Assembly: GCA_020200995.1 (NCBI GenBank)
Contig: JAIVHQ010000028.1
Span: 1-15,063 of the forward strand
Direction of reading: 5' to 3'
Source: Flavobacteriales bacterium
Lineage (GTDB): Bacteria; Bacteroidota; Bacteroidia; Flavobacteriales_D; Cryomorphaceae
Length of the DNA stretch: 15,063 nucleotides
Shown here: positions 7,706 through 15,063 of the stretch, piece after piece
Layout of the letters: each line of letters opens with the position of its first letter
Numbering within the stretch: the stretch's first letter is position 1
The notes under the pieces: model-generated
Seen by the model: the letters and a program-made list of their open reading frames with translations, nothing else
Told to the model about the DNA's origin: nothing
Databases searched by the model: none
Position numbers and translations under genes: made by a program

Positions 7706-8207
7706 TACGCCTGTTGAAGGAGGTATTGAACACAATGGTTTAGGATGGCCGATGAAAGTATTGATCTGATTCAATTTAAATGTCAGTGGCACTTCAGCGA
7801 AAACGATGTGAACGAAAGTTGCCGCATAGAAAATTACCGGGTGCTGAAATAAAGCACTCATAAAATAGACGAGTATCTTAACAATAGTTGGCTCCCGGAA
7901 TAAAAATCATGTCCTGATTTTTCAATTCCTGTATATCAAATCCATCTGAATTCGATTAGATTTTCTTCGCGTAAGTCGGAACGAGCGCAGCCTGGTTTTA
8001 GAGGGATACCTTGGCTGTCTCACAAAACAAAAAGTGTCATGAAGTCTCGATAATAAGGGCTCTTCAATACGGTCAAGTGGCTGAATCAGCAAGTTCATTA
8101 GCAAGTCTTTGGAGCGCCGAAGGCATGGGCAGATCGCAGATCAGTCTTTAGATCAAGCCGAAGGCATGACAGCATGCAGGATAGCGGACTTTAAGGATAG
8201 CCAATAA
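7706..8207. other. Intergenic region between the two propeller paralogues
   Basis: About 500 bp separate the likely start of the downstream copy from the stop of the upstream one. A 60-codon minus-strand frame (7922-8104) is basic, lacks any domain look and is probably chance. An open extension of the downstream gene runs to 7861. The notable content is a direct repeat at 8104-8168. No perfect TAnnTTTG was found; TACTTTCA and TATTTTAT are weak candidates on the minus strand. A terminator for the upstream copy could not be identified. Confidence 0.5.
8104..8168. repeat. Imperfect direct repeat, related to the repeat at 367-404
   Basis: Two units, 8104-8127 and 8143-8168, share AGTCTTT at the left and GCCGAAGGCATG at the right, with a variable 5-7 bases between them. 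The sequence linking them (GGGCAGATCGCAGATC) resembles 374-387. The unit GCCGAAGGC can fold as a small hairpin. The repeats lie just after the stop of the gene at 8208-10652, so they would be in its 3' untranslated RNA. Confidence 0.5.
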
Positions 8208-10652
8208 TTATTGTTTGACGATCTTAAAGGTATTGACCTCTCCGTCATTAAGTGCGTATTGCATGGTGTAGACTCCTGCCGCCAAGTGAGAAATGTCCAT
8301 GCTTTTCGCGCCTCCACGGGCCGTTTTAAGTATTCGTCCCGCGATGCCAAGCAATTTCCATTCACCGGTGGATGAGTCGCCTTGAATGTGAATTATTCCC
8401 CTGGTGGGATTGGGGTAAACCGAAAGCTCAGGACGTGAAGCGTTATCCATGCTCAAAGTGGAGCCCAATTCTGCTTGGTATTCTACAGTGCACCCGAGGG
8501 TGTCGGCTACTGAGATGAGATAGTCTCCACCCGATAAGCTTTCATTGGCAAATCCTGCCTCTTCGCCGTTGATGGTAACTTGATAAGGAGGTGTCCCGCC
8601 AAACACAGTAATGAAAATGCTGCCGTCCTCTCCATTTACTTCGGGATTCACAAACACAATCAGCAACAATTCGGGCGGATCGGTAAGCATTATCAAACCT
8701 TCTGCTTGGCAGCCGTTTGCATCGGTTACTGTATACGCATAGGATCCTGAAAAAAGGCTGTCAATTTCGGCACCTGACAGACCGGATTGCCATACCACTT
8801 CAGCTATTTCGGTGCCGGTTTGGTTGTTTAAAGCAATCTCGCCTGTGGGAGTCTCGAAACATTTTGGGTGCTGTAAGGTCTCGGTGATCGAAATCTCGGG
8901 ATATGACTGAATGGTCACCTGGTCTACTGCAGTAATACCATGGGGTGAGGTCACCATGACTTCATAGCTTCCACCCTGATGAACTGAGATGATCCGCGTA
9001 GTGTCGCCCGTATTCCAGAGATAACTATTGTGCTCGCCGGCATCCAGTTCCAGGGTGTCACCTGAACAAAGCGCCGGGGTACCTTGTGTTTCTATTGAAA
9101 CAGCGTAGGTTTCGCCTTCGGTGAGGCTGTGGGTGTTATTGATCGAAAGGTCTGTGTATATATCTGTATGGCCGCTCGGGTATGTCACAGACACAGTGTC
9201 GGGGGCAGCAGCGTCATTGCCCAGCCCGAATATCATGGTTTGCGAATCTTGTCCCACAAAGTTTTCGCCGCATTGCGTAAAATGGTGGTACAGCTCTGCC
9301 CCGCGCTGAATGCGCACCCTGGCGCCGATTGCATTGCGATTCGAAACTGTACCCTCGAGGTTGATTTTGATATAATTCGCTTCACCGCCGAGGTTTTTGT
9401 AAAATTCGACCCCCACAGGCGCTAAATTGCCCACAATAATATCAGCGTATCCATCTGCGTTGAAGTCACCTTTGGCACAGGTATAGCTTGGCGTGGCCGG
9501 AAATGTGCTCTCAGAAGGCAAATGGGTGAAGGTGGCCCCTCCCTCATTGAGAAAAAAGTAGTCGCCCGTGTAGCCGGCTGCAGTGTAAAATAAGTCCCTC
9601 CAACCATCATTGTCGAAGTCGGCCCATACACCGCCCCAAGTGGTGAGCGGGGCAAATAGCCCCATTTCCGTACCTGTCTCCGTAAACGTTGAGTTGCCAT
9701 TGTTCGTGAGCAGTAGGGGAGGCATATTTGCAGTGGTGCCGTTGTTTGACATGAAAATGTCTGAGTACCCATCGTTATTGTAATCGCCCACCGTTGCAGT
9801 CATGGGGTCATTGAGCGCTAAGCCCGATCCTGATGTTGATGTGATGTCGGTAAAGGTGCCGTCGCCATTGTTTTGGTAGAGAGTATTGGCAGGAGCACGG
9901 TCGTTGATTACATACAGGTCGGGCAACATGTCGTTGTTTACATCAATCCACACCCCCATAAAGGAGGCTTTGTTTCCGTCACCCACACCCGCCAATTCGG
10001 TAACGTCGGTAAAGGTCCCGTCGCCGTTGTTTTTGAAAAGTGCATTTTCCTTGTTTTGAAAATCAGGGTGGGGGCTGTAGCGACACAGGTAGAGATCCAG
10101 ATACCCATTGCGGTTGTAATCTGCGAAAGATGCACCGTAAGAATAATCTGAAGTCATCGGCAGCCCACTCGATTCGGTAACGTCAGTGAAGTCAAAATCT
10201 CCGTTGTTTTTAAAAAGACGGCTCACCCCGCCGTATGAGGTGAGGAAAATATCGTCGTGCCCATCGTTGTCGTAGTCCACCCACAGCAGGTGCAAGGATC
10301 CAGGAGGGCAATAAATATTTGTAGCTACTTCATTAAATCCCACCCCCGTACTAAAGTTCAAAATCAAGGTTGAGCTTGGTCTCACGACCGTCAGGTCATC
10401 CAGTCCGTCACCATCAATGTCTCTGAATGATTTACCATTTCCCCATTCATGGCTTGTCAGGGAAGATTCAATGCCCATACTCTGGCTGACTTCTTCAAAA
10501 TATTGAGCCACTAAGTTTAGCGGAAGTGCGATCGCGACGGCAAGGACTGAAAACCTGACCGCCCTCAGAATTTGTTGGCATCCGCAAGGTTCGACACATC
10601 GAAATGTCGCGAAAAGGAACTTCGTAAACAGCGGTTTAAGATTATGGTTCAC
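8208..10652 (-). CDS. T9SS-exported FG-GAP/VCBS propeller + ASPIC/UnbV (CRTAC1-like) protein
   Basis: The product of up to 814 residues is exported and probably cell-surface attached or released. A hydrophobic signal segment ends in LPLNLVAQ (about residue 50). Residues 75-425 form a propeller of FG-GAP/VCBS repeats with Ca-binding loops (DIDGDGLDD, DYDNDGHDD, DYNRNGYLD, DVNNDMLPD, DYNNDGYSD, DFDNDGWRD, DFNADGYAD). Residues 428-500 are an ASPIC/UnbV domain (GARVRIQRGAELYHHF, CGENFVGQDS, YPSGHTD). An Ig-like segment (525-580), two SprB-like repeats (596-655, 668-725) and a type A sorting tail (742-814, SVYPNPTRG...GVYTMQYAL) follow. The GTG at 10650-10652 is the outermost start and gives a long 49-residue leader. 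The true start may lie inside, but no ATG precedes the signal segment. The substrate is unknown. A ~253-bp region with two inverted repeats lies upstream. Confidence 0.88.
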   Translation of the reverse strand: MNHNLKPLFTKFLFATFRCVEPCGCQQILRAVRFSVLAVAIALPLNLVAQYFEEVSQSMGIESSLTSHEWGNGKSFRDIDGDGLDDLTVVRPSSTLILNFSTGVGFNEVATNIYCPPGSLHLLWVDYDNDGHDDIFLTSYGGVSRLFKNNGDFDFTDVTESSGLPMTSDYSYGASFADYNRNGYLDLYLCRYSPHPDFQNKENALFKNNGDGTFTDVTELAGVGDGNKASFMGVWIDVNNDMLPDLYVINDRAPANTLYQNNGDGTFTDITSTSGSGLALNDPMTATVGDYNNDGYSDIFMSNNGTTANMPPLLLTNNGNSTFTETGTEMGLFAPLTTWGGVWADFDNDGWRDLFYTAAGYTGDYFFLNEGGATFTHLPSESTFPATPSYTCAKGDFNADGYADIIVGNLAPVGVEFYKNLGGEANYIKINLEGTVSNRNAIGARVRIQRGAELYHHFTQCGENFVGQDSQTMIFGLGNDAAAPDTVSVTYPSGHTDIYTDLSINNTHSLTEGETYAVSIETQGTPALCSGDTLELDAGEHNSYLWNTGDTTRIISVHQGGSYEVMVTSPHGITAVDQVTIQSYPEISITETLQHPKCFETPTGEIALNNQTGTEIAEVVWQSGLSGAEIDSLFSGSYAYTVTDANGCQAEGLIMLTDPPELLLIVFVNPEVNGEDGSIFITVFGGTPPYQVTINGEEAGFANESLSGGDYLISVADTLGCTVEYQAELGSTLSMDNASRPELSVYPNPTRGIIHIQGDSSTGEWKLLGIAGRILKTARGGAKSMDISHLAAGVYTMQYALNDGEVNTFKIVKQ

Positions 10653-10710
10653 AGCGGTTTTTCCTTCAGTCGTGGTGATTGTGATTGGCGGGAAACGACA
10701 AAACCTATCG

Positions 10711-10749
10711 ACGTCTCCATATTAGAGACGTGTCAACTTCTCAAAGTTG
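10711..10749. repeat. Two adjacent inverted repeats upstream of the propeller gene
   Basis: ACGTCTC (10711-10717) and GAGACGT (10725-10731) are perfect inverted copies around 7 bases. CAACTT (10734-10739) and AAGTTG (10744-10749) are inverted copies around 4 bases. They lie about 60-100 bases upstream of the GTG start at 10652. They could be operator half-sites or hairpins in a leader RNA. There is no T-run after either, so they are not a clear terminator. Confidence 0.4.
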
Positions 10750-10905
10750 GCATGTTTTCACAATTATTTCGGGGATATGCCTGAGAAGAACCATGTGCGT
10801 TGTCAACGTGCTTTATTTGGGCGGGGTGCAGATTGTAATCGCAAACAATTCCACTTCTGTGGATTAAAAACAGGCTGAGATCGATTATTCGAACTATTTC
10901 TCCCT

Positions 10906-11124
10906 TTATTTCCTTCTGTTTCTCTTACGCTTTCGCAAAAGCAAAAACCAACCGGCCATCAATACCAAAAGTGCGACAATCAGGAACAGGTAGCTGAGAT
11001 CATCGGTGAGGTGAACAGTATCGTCCGTGGTACCTTGGTCCACGTGGGTTGGTGTCTGGGCGCCAAGCGTTCCGGCAGTCGCAACGTATGCAATCAATAG
11101 CAGTGTAGAGGAGGTGCTTTTCAT
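10906..11124 (-). CDS. Small signal peptide/TM/basic-tail protein
   Basis: The 72-residue product starts with a signal peptide-like segment (MKSTSSTLLLIAYVATAGTLGAQ). A short acidic exposed stretch follows (TPTHVDQGTTDDTVHLTDD), then one strong transmembrane helix (LFLIVALLVLMAGWFLLL) and a very basic end (RKRKRNRRK). The ATG is at 11122-11124. If the signal is cleaved, about 20 residues face the periplasm and the basic tail faces the cytoplasm. I do not recognise a family. The acidic/TM/basic layout is like that of C-terminal sorting tails, but no LPXTG, PEP or GlyGly motif is visible. It lies between two propeller-protein genes on the same strand, about 160 bp downstream of one and 250 bp upstream of the other. 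Confidence 0.65.
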   Translation of the reverse strand: MKSTSSTLLLIAYVATAGTLGAQTPTHVDQGTTDDTVHLTDDLSYLFLIVALLVLMAGWFLLLRKRKRNRRK

Positions 11125-11155
11125 GCTTAAGAATTTACGATTTTAATAACTCCTT

Positions 11156-11163
11156 CCAAGATA
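11156..11163 (-). promoter_or_regulatory. Possible -7 element for the small membrane protein
   Basis: On the minus strand the bases read TATCTTGG, one mismatch to TAnnTTTG, 31 bases before the ATG at 11124. No TTG sits at the -33 position. This is a weak candidate. Confidence 0.25.
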
Positions 11164-11282
11164 ACGACGCGTAAATCCATCCGGGAATTAGCGCCCTGCG
11201 ATCTCCATCGGGTTAAGCACGAATTGGTATAACTCATGGCCTAATCAAGCGGGGTTGCTCTATGACCGATGAAGTGCCGGAA

Positions 11283-13340
11283 TTACAACGTTTTTACAAA
11301 TTTGCGTTCTGTGACAAAGCCGTCCGAAATGACCTTCACAATGTACATTCCGTGTCCCAGGTTCGAGATGTTGAGTGTCTCACTGTACGGTTCTTGCATC
11401 ACAAGGCGCCCGTGCAGGTCAAAAATGTGAATAACGGCCCTTACCGGTAGTTCTTCTGATTTAAGAAAAAGCTCGGTGGTTGCCGGATTCGGATAGAGTT
11501 CAAAGCCACGGACGTCTGCGTCTAATGTGCTTACAGTTTCCTCCTCTTCTTCTTCCTCTTCAGGTTCACCTATGGTTTCTTCGCCTTCGGTGAGCAGTAG
11601 GAAAGTGTTTGTATCAGGATACACATGTACATCCGTGATTCCCGATGGCCAGTGAATCACAAGGCTGTCTACCTGGGTTTCGGTGCCGATACCGAAATGT
11701 ACATTAAGGGTGTGCATAAAGCGAAAGCCCACGCCGCTGTGTACATCGCGGATCTGTTTTCCGGCTGCGGTATAAAGCTCCACCCGCGCACCTATTCCGT
11801 TCGCATTGCTCACGGTTCCCGCTGTGTTGATCTTCACCCAATTATTTTCATTGCCATTATTGAAGTGTATATTGCCCTGGGTAGCAATGTCCGGAAAACC
11901 GTCGTTGTTCATATCGCCTACAGGACCGTTGGTGACTCCATTAAACTGTTCAAGGTTGAAAGTTCCGTCTCCGTTGTTCATCATAAATCGGCCGTTGCCA
12001 CCCATTACATCGACGTAGCCGTCGTTGTTGAAATCGTAAGCAACCCATTCAATACCGGTTGCACCCAGGTTTTCAAATCCGCTGCCTGCGGTAATGTCAG
12101 TAAAAGTACCGTCGCCATTGTTGTGCATGAGTTTATGGCCGCCCTGCGCAAATGAGCTGGCGCCTACGAGCACATCCATGTAGCCGTCATTGTCAAAATC
12201 GGCCCAGGCTGAAGACCAGGTTTGGACATTGTCGTACAGACCGGCATCTTCACTCACTTCGGTAAAAGTGCCGTCGCCATTGTTTTTGAAGAGCTGATTG
12301 TAATTTGCGAGGCTGGCACCTCCTCGACATTTGGCGATAAAGAGGTCTACCAGTCCGTCGTTGTCGTAATCCACCCAAATCGAGCCGTAGTTTCCGCCGT
12401 CGGGCACCTCGCTTAGTCCGCCTTGAAAGAACTCGAGTGATTCACCGTCGTTCATGTAATATACGTTCGGCTGGACGTCGTGACATACAAAGGCATCGAG
12501 CAGTCCGTCGTTGTTGAGATCAACAAAATTAGATCGTTGCGAGAACACGTAGTCGGTGGTGTGAAATTCAGTGAATCCCTCTCCGTCGTCATCGCGAAAC
12601 ATAAAATTCACGCCTACACTACCACCATAAAGAAGGTCATTATAACCATTGCCCGTCATGTCGCCTGCTGCAATGCTCCAGGAGTATGGAAATGCAGCGG
12701 GAGGAGTGGCGACGATTGCGAATTCATAATCACCATTTTGAGTTTGTGTCATCGTCGAAACCGAACTGCTACTCACATCGAGCAAATCGTCGAGGTAGTC
12801 GCCATTCATGTCTACAATACCGAGAGACCTCGACCATCCGGCCATGGGCTGTGTCGTAAAACCCAAGGCTCCAACAGGCTCCGGAATCGGCTCAGTTTCT
12901 ACGAGCGTAAAATCGAAGCCCGAATCAAATCCCGAACTGGACCATCTGTCATCAAAAGCAATGTAGTATGTTACATCGGGTTCACTTTGCCAGGAGATCG
13001 TTGATAGAAAGCTTCCTTCCACGTCATCGTTGCCTGCCACACAAACACGGTCACTACAGGGACCTTCGTAAATATGTACACGTGTGTCCAGGCCCTGATT
13101 TTGATCAAGTACTGTACTTACTGTGGTAGTCACGGAGTCGACGGCAGTGTACTCGTACCACACACCTCGTTGTGCACCGATTCCGTTCTGTGCGCAGATC
13201 GGGGTCGGGACCTGCCCGCCAACTACGCTTTCTACAGTGATCGTGCCGGGGGTGGCTTCAAAAGCATCATCGCAGGTATTTTGTGCTGAGAGGCCCGCCG
13301 TTGTGAGCAGACATATCGCGGTCAGGTAAAGTGGTTTCAT
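11283..13340 (-). CDS. T9SS-exported FG-GAP/VCBS + ASPIC/UnbV protein with PPC-like N-terminal domain
   Basis: The 685-residue product begins with a signal peptide (MKPLYLTAICLLTTAGLSAQ); the ATG at 13340 is preferred over one 12 codons upstream. Residues 22-150 form a beta-rich domain (NTCDDAFEATPG, GVWYEYTAVDS, DTRVHIYEGPCSD, YYIAFDD), as in pre-peptidase C-terminal-like domains. Residues about 165-495 are FG-GAP/VCBS repeats with Ca loops (DMNGDYLDD, DLNNDGLLD, DYDNDGLVD, DFDNDGYMD, DFNNDGYVD, DMNNDGFPD). Residues 500-575 are ASPIC/UnbV (GIGARVELYTAAGKQIRDVH, FGIG, HWPSG). A run of eight Glu (594-601) precedes the type A sorting tail (ELYPNPATTE...GMYIVKVISDG, RKFVKTL). It starts 26 bp after the stop of the cytochrome gene, so the two are probably one transcript and one functional unit. 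It is not close in sequence to the other two propeller proteins. Confidence 0.92.
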   Translation of the reverse strand: MKPLYLTAICLLTTAGLSAQNTCDDAFEATPGTITVESVVGGQVPTPICAQNGIGAQRGVWYEYTAVDSVTTTVSTVLDQNQGLDTRVHIYEGPCSDRVCVAGNDDVEGSFLSTISWQSEPDVTYYIAFDDRWSSSGFDSGFDFTLVETEPIPEPVGALGFTTQPMAGWSRSLGIVDMNGDYLDDLLDVSSSSVSTMTQTQNGDYEFAIVATPPAAFPYSWSIAAGDMTGNGYNDLLYGGSVGVNFMFRDDDGEGFTEFHTTDYVFSQRSNFVDLNNDGLLDAFVCHDVQPNVYYMNDGESLEFFQGGLSEVPDGGNYGSIWVDYDNDGLVDLFIAKCRGGASLANYNQLFKNNGDGTFTEVSEDAGLYDNVQTWSSAWADFDNDGYMDVLVGASSFAQGGHKLMHNNGDGTFTDITAGSGFENLGATGIEWVAYDFNNDGYVDVMGGNGRFMMNNGDGTFNLEQFNGVTNGPVGDMNNDGFPDIATQGNIHFNNGNENNWVKINTAGTVSNANGIGARVELYTAAGKQIRDVHSGVGFRFMHTLNVHFGIGTETQVDSLVIHWPSGITDVHVYPDTNTFLLLTEGEETIGEPEEEEEEEETVSTLDADVRGFELYPNPATTELFLKSEELPVRAVIHIFDLHGRLVMQEPYSETLNISNLGHGMYIVKVISDGFVTERKFVKTL

Positions 13341-13366
13341 GGTAATTGGGTTTATGGTAGTTAATG

Positions 13367-14467
13367 TTAGTCGCAAATTACGGTTAGTGAGTTGATGTAT
13401 TCTGTGAGCAATTCCAGCCCTTCGTCATGCACCACACTGCGCCCGAGCAAGGGCATGCGTTCAGACTCAACCACTGAGGCCATGCGGTAATGCATTACCG
13501 ACCGTGCAGGGTTTCCGGGAGCTATGATGCGAATGAGGGCCGTGTTGATCATTTCATCAGGCTCTACACACACACCGAGGTTCTCGAGTTCAGCAGTTTC
13601 GTTCCAGGCCAGGCGGATGGGGCGGTAGTCGCAGTGGCTGCCCTCGAGGTGGCAGCTTGAACAGTTCACGTCCAGATAGGAACGTACGCGTTCCGAAAGC
13701 AATTCGGAAGGATCGTCCCAAGGCACCAGCCGATCGATTTCGCTCGGAAAACTGCCGCTCAAATAGCCGACTTCCGACCATTTTGTGAGCTGGTTTTTTA
13801 CACCATCCTTATATGCAAATGCCTTGTCAATATTTTGGGGCTTCGGGCCCAGCGGCATGGCCACTGTCCCTGTTTTGTGGCAGGTGAAGCATTCGCCCTC
13901 TGCGGGGATTCGGTAATTCGTGGCGCGCTGATTACCCGCATCGTCCAGCCATTCAATATCGAAATAGCTCCCCGATAAGTCAAGGTGTGCTTCCGTTTGC
14001 TCGTCATTCCAGACATACTCGGCAAATTGCCAGTTGCCGTCGATCTTGTACAGCAGCCGGGTCTCGATGATGCGGGTGTTCATGTCGGGCAGCACATCGT
14101 CGTAGTAGAAGTTTTTGATCAGCACCGACCCGTCCGCAAAATTCAGGGTTTTGTGATCGGCACTATAGCTTGCACTGCTGCCATCGGCCATCCATACAAA
14201 CCTTTTTTTCTTGGCGTAATCGGTAAAAAGCGGTGTGATCAGGTCGTAGGGAAGCACTCCGGCCGCCGGTTCGAGGGCTGCCATTTCTCCCTCAAAGAAG
14301 CCGTACTCCGAAAGGGTACCATAGGGCACAGCTTCGGAATCAAAGATTACGTGACTTTGCTCCTCAAGGCTTTCAGACGGTGGTACTACATCGACATCAT
14401 CATCAGGACTACACATCACCAGCGCCGAGGCTGTGACAAATAAAAGAGTGGTTTTCAATATTCGCAT
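13367..14467 (-). CDS. Diheme c-type cytochrome lipoprotein (SO2930/HNE_0200-like family)
   Basis: The 366-residue product is a lipoprotein. Its signal MRILKTTLLFVTASALVMC has the lipidated Cys at residue 19, followed by Ser-Pro and a run of acidic residues (DDDVDVV). Two haem c sites are visible, CFTCH (193-197) and CSSCH (269-273). A late MPLLG (Met338) could be a distal ligand. The order and spacing, with a conserved-looking N-terminal part (YGTLSEYGFFEGEM, PYDLITPLFTDYAKKKRFVWM), fit the family TIGR03806, whose members often sit next to other secreted repeat proteins. Start at ATG 14467, because the lipoprotein signal begins there and a promoter lies just upstream. Additional Cys at about 279, 300 and 365 may form a disulfide. 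Its likely role is electron transfer at the envelope; donor and acceptor are unknown. The propeller gene follows 26 bp downstream. Confidence 0.85.
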   Translation of the reverse strand: MRILKTTLLFVTASALVMCSPDDDVDVVPPSESLEEQSHVIFDSEAVPYGTLSEYGFFEGEMAALEPAAGVLPYDLITPLFTDYAKKKRFVWMADGSSASYSADHKTLNFADGSVLIKNFYYDDVLPDMNTRIIETRLLYKIDGNWQFAEYVWNDEQTEAHLDLSGSYFDIEWLDDAGNQRATNYRIPAEGECFTCHKTGTVAMPLGPKPQNIDKAFAYKDGVKNQLTKWSEVGYLSGSFPSEIDRLVPWDDPSELLSERVRSYLDVNCSSCHLEGSHCDYRPIRLAWNETAELENLGVCVEPDEMINTALIRIIAPGNPARSVMHYRMASVVESERMPLLGRSVVHDEGLELLTEYINSLTVICD

Positions 14468-14504
14468 TTGCAGGTCGCGTAAGCACAATAATGACGCAAG
14501 ATAG

Positions 14505-14534
14505 CAATTATAGGTTGTATGCCATTGAGCCAAA
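14505..14534 (-). promoter_or_regulatory. Promoter of the cytochrome/propeller operon
   Basis: On the minus strand, TTTG (14531-14534) is followed after 18 bases by TATAATTG (14505-14512). This matches the Bacteroidota -33/-7 pattern (TTTG, TAnnTTTG) with one mismatch in the -7 box. Transcription would start near 14498, about 30 bases before the ATG at 14467. It lies between a possible thrC terminator and the cytochrome start, so the operon can be transcribed on its own. Confidence 0.5.
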
Positions 14535-14540
14535 CCCTCC

Positions 14541-14573
14541 AAAAAAGTGCACGAATGGATGCCTGAACTCGTG
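14541..14573 (-). terminator. Possible rho-independent terminator after thrC
   Basis: On the minus strand, CACGA (14569-14573) pairs with TCGTG (14550-14554) around a 14-base loop, and three bases later a run of six T (14541-14546) follows. The stem is only 5 bp, so this is a weak terminator. Its place 14 bases after the thrC stop is right. Confidence 0.35.
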
Positions 14574-14586
14574 TTGATTCTCAGCC

Positions 14587-15063
14587 TCAGCCCTCTACGA
14601 TCGATTTGACAGCCTCATAATTATTCGGCACCGCGTGTGCTTCCTTTTCCTTTTCGGCAAAAGCGCGGAGTCGTTCGGGCATATCAGGCGTCACACCGAG
14701 GGTGGATTCCGTCACTTCTGCAAATTTTGCCGGGTGGGCGGTTTCCAAAAGTACGCCCAGTGAATTCGGTCGGGTTTTCAGTGCTTTTTTAATTCCCAGA
14801 TATCCCACCGCTCCATGGGGATCGAGCATGTAGCCCGTTCGGGTGTACACGTCGCGCATAGCTTCGCGGGTCTCGTCGTCGCTCCAGCCGTCGGCTTCAA
14901 GAAAGGGTGCAAAATCGGCGGCGGCCGTTCCGAAAAGATCCTGCATCCGTTCAAAATTGCTCGGCGAACCCACGTCCATGGCGTTGCTAATGGTTTGCAC
15001 AGAGGCGCGGGGCCTGTAGGTGCCTGTTTCCATAAATGCCGGTACCACGTCGTTGGCATTGGT
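14587..15063 (-). CDS. thrC: Threonine synthase, C-terminal part (partial)
   Basis: The visible 158 residues are the C-terminal end of threonine synthase. This PLP enzyme turns O-phospho-L-homoserine into L-threonine and phosphate, the last step of threonine synthesis. The frame is open at the right edge (TNANDVVPAFMETGTYRP). It carries the conserved ISNAMDVGSPSNFERM, then RTGYMLDPHGAVGYLGI, LLETAHPAKFAEV and a final EKEAHAVPNNYEAVKSIVEG, ending at TGA 14587-14589. The PLP lysine lies in the missing N-terminal half. No sign of damage in the part seen. A possible terminator follows it directly. Confidence 0.95.
   Translation of the reverse strand, partial: TNANDVVPAFMETGTYRPRASVQTISNAMDVGSPSNFERMQDLFGTAAADFAPFLEADGWSDDETREAMRDVYTRTGYMLDPHGAVGYLGIKKALKTRPNSLGVLLETAHPAKFAEVTESTLGVTPDMPERLRAFAEKEKEAHAVPNNYEAVKSIVEG

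Noticed and set aside
7922..8104. 60-codon minus-strand frame between the propeller paralogues
   Set aside because: Basic composition, no signal or domain, and no promoter; probably chance.
11625..12155. Long + strand frame antisense to the third propeller gene
   Set aside because: It is the reverse reading of FG-GAP repeats. The minus strand shows a signal peptide, Ca loops, ASPIC/UnbV and a sorting tail in one frame.
12480..13004. Long + strand frame antisense to the N-terminal half of the third propeller gene
   Set aside because: Shadow of the strongly supported minus-strand gene, with no signal or domain of its own.
13985..14443. 152-codon + strand frame antisense to the cytochrome gene
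   Set aside because: The minus strand has a lipobox and two CxxCH motifs. The + frame has no recognisable features.

Overview
The window looks like a piece of a Bacteroidota chromosome, most likely from the Flavobacteriales/Cytophagales side of the phylum. Four secreted proteins end in type IX secretion (T9SS) sorting domains. Candidate promoters match the Bacteroidota -7 consensus TAnnTTTG, and purine-rich ribosome binding sites are mostly absent. Signal peptides and lipoprotein signals are common. No RNA gene, CRISPR array, transposase or phage gene was found.

Left part (1-5100). The window opens with the last residues of a membrane protein and about 600 bp without a convincing gene. That stretch holds an 18-bp perfect palindrome and a repeat whose relative lies near position 8130. 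Then come peptide deformylase (def) and a TPR lipoprotein on the + strand. A two-gene minus-strand unit runs into them: a small exported protein and a membrane/coiled-coil protein whose tail lies antisense to the lipoprotein gene. Next are a tiny T9SS type B sorting-domain protein (+) and a 37-kDa nucleoid-associated protein (-), whose stop codons are only 4 bp apart. A UPF0126/TRIC-like channel gene follows (-). It carries an internal deletion with frameshift and looks dead.

Right part (5350-15063, all minus strand). Two large paralogous exported proteins lie in tandem. Each has an FG-GAP/VCBS beta-propeller, an ASPIC/UnbV domain, SprB-like repeats and a T9SS type A tail. The downstream copy (5353-7705) is broken by a single frameshift near 6050; the upstream copy (8208-10652) is intact. 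A 72-residue signal-peptide/TM/basic-tail protein separates them from a third FG-GAP/ASPIC protein with a different N-terminal domain. That gene lies 26 bp behind a lipoprotein with two CxxCH haem sites (SO2930/HNE_0200-like diheme cytochrome c family), probably in one transcript. The window ends inside thrC (threonine synthase), which has a possible terminator after it and a good promoter for the cytochrome operon.

How it fits together: the left part is housekeeping plus envelope genes. The right part is an island of T9SS-exported, calcium-binding propeller proteins next to a probable periplasmic or surface diheme lipoprotein. Their joint role is not known from sequence. Three of the roughly twelve genes show decay or overlap (the TRIC-like gene, the first propeller gene and the anti-sigma-like gene), so either local gene erosion or assembly error should be considered.
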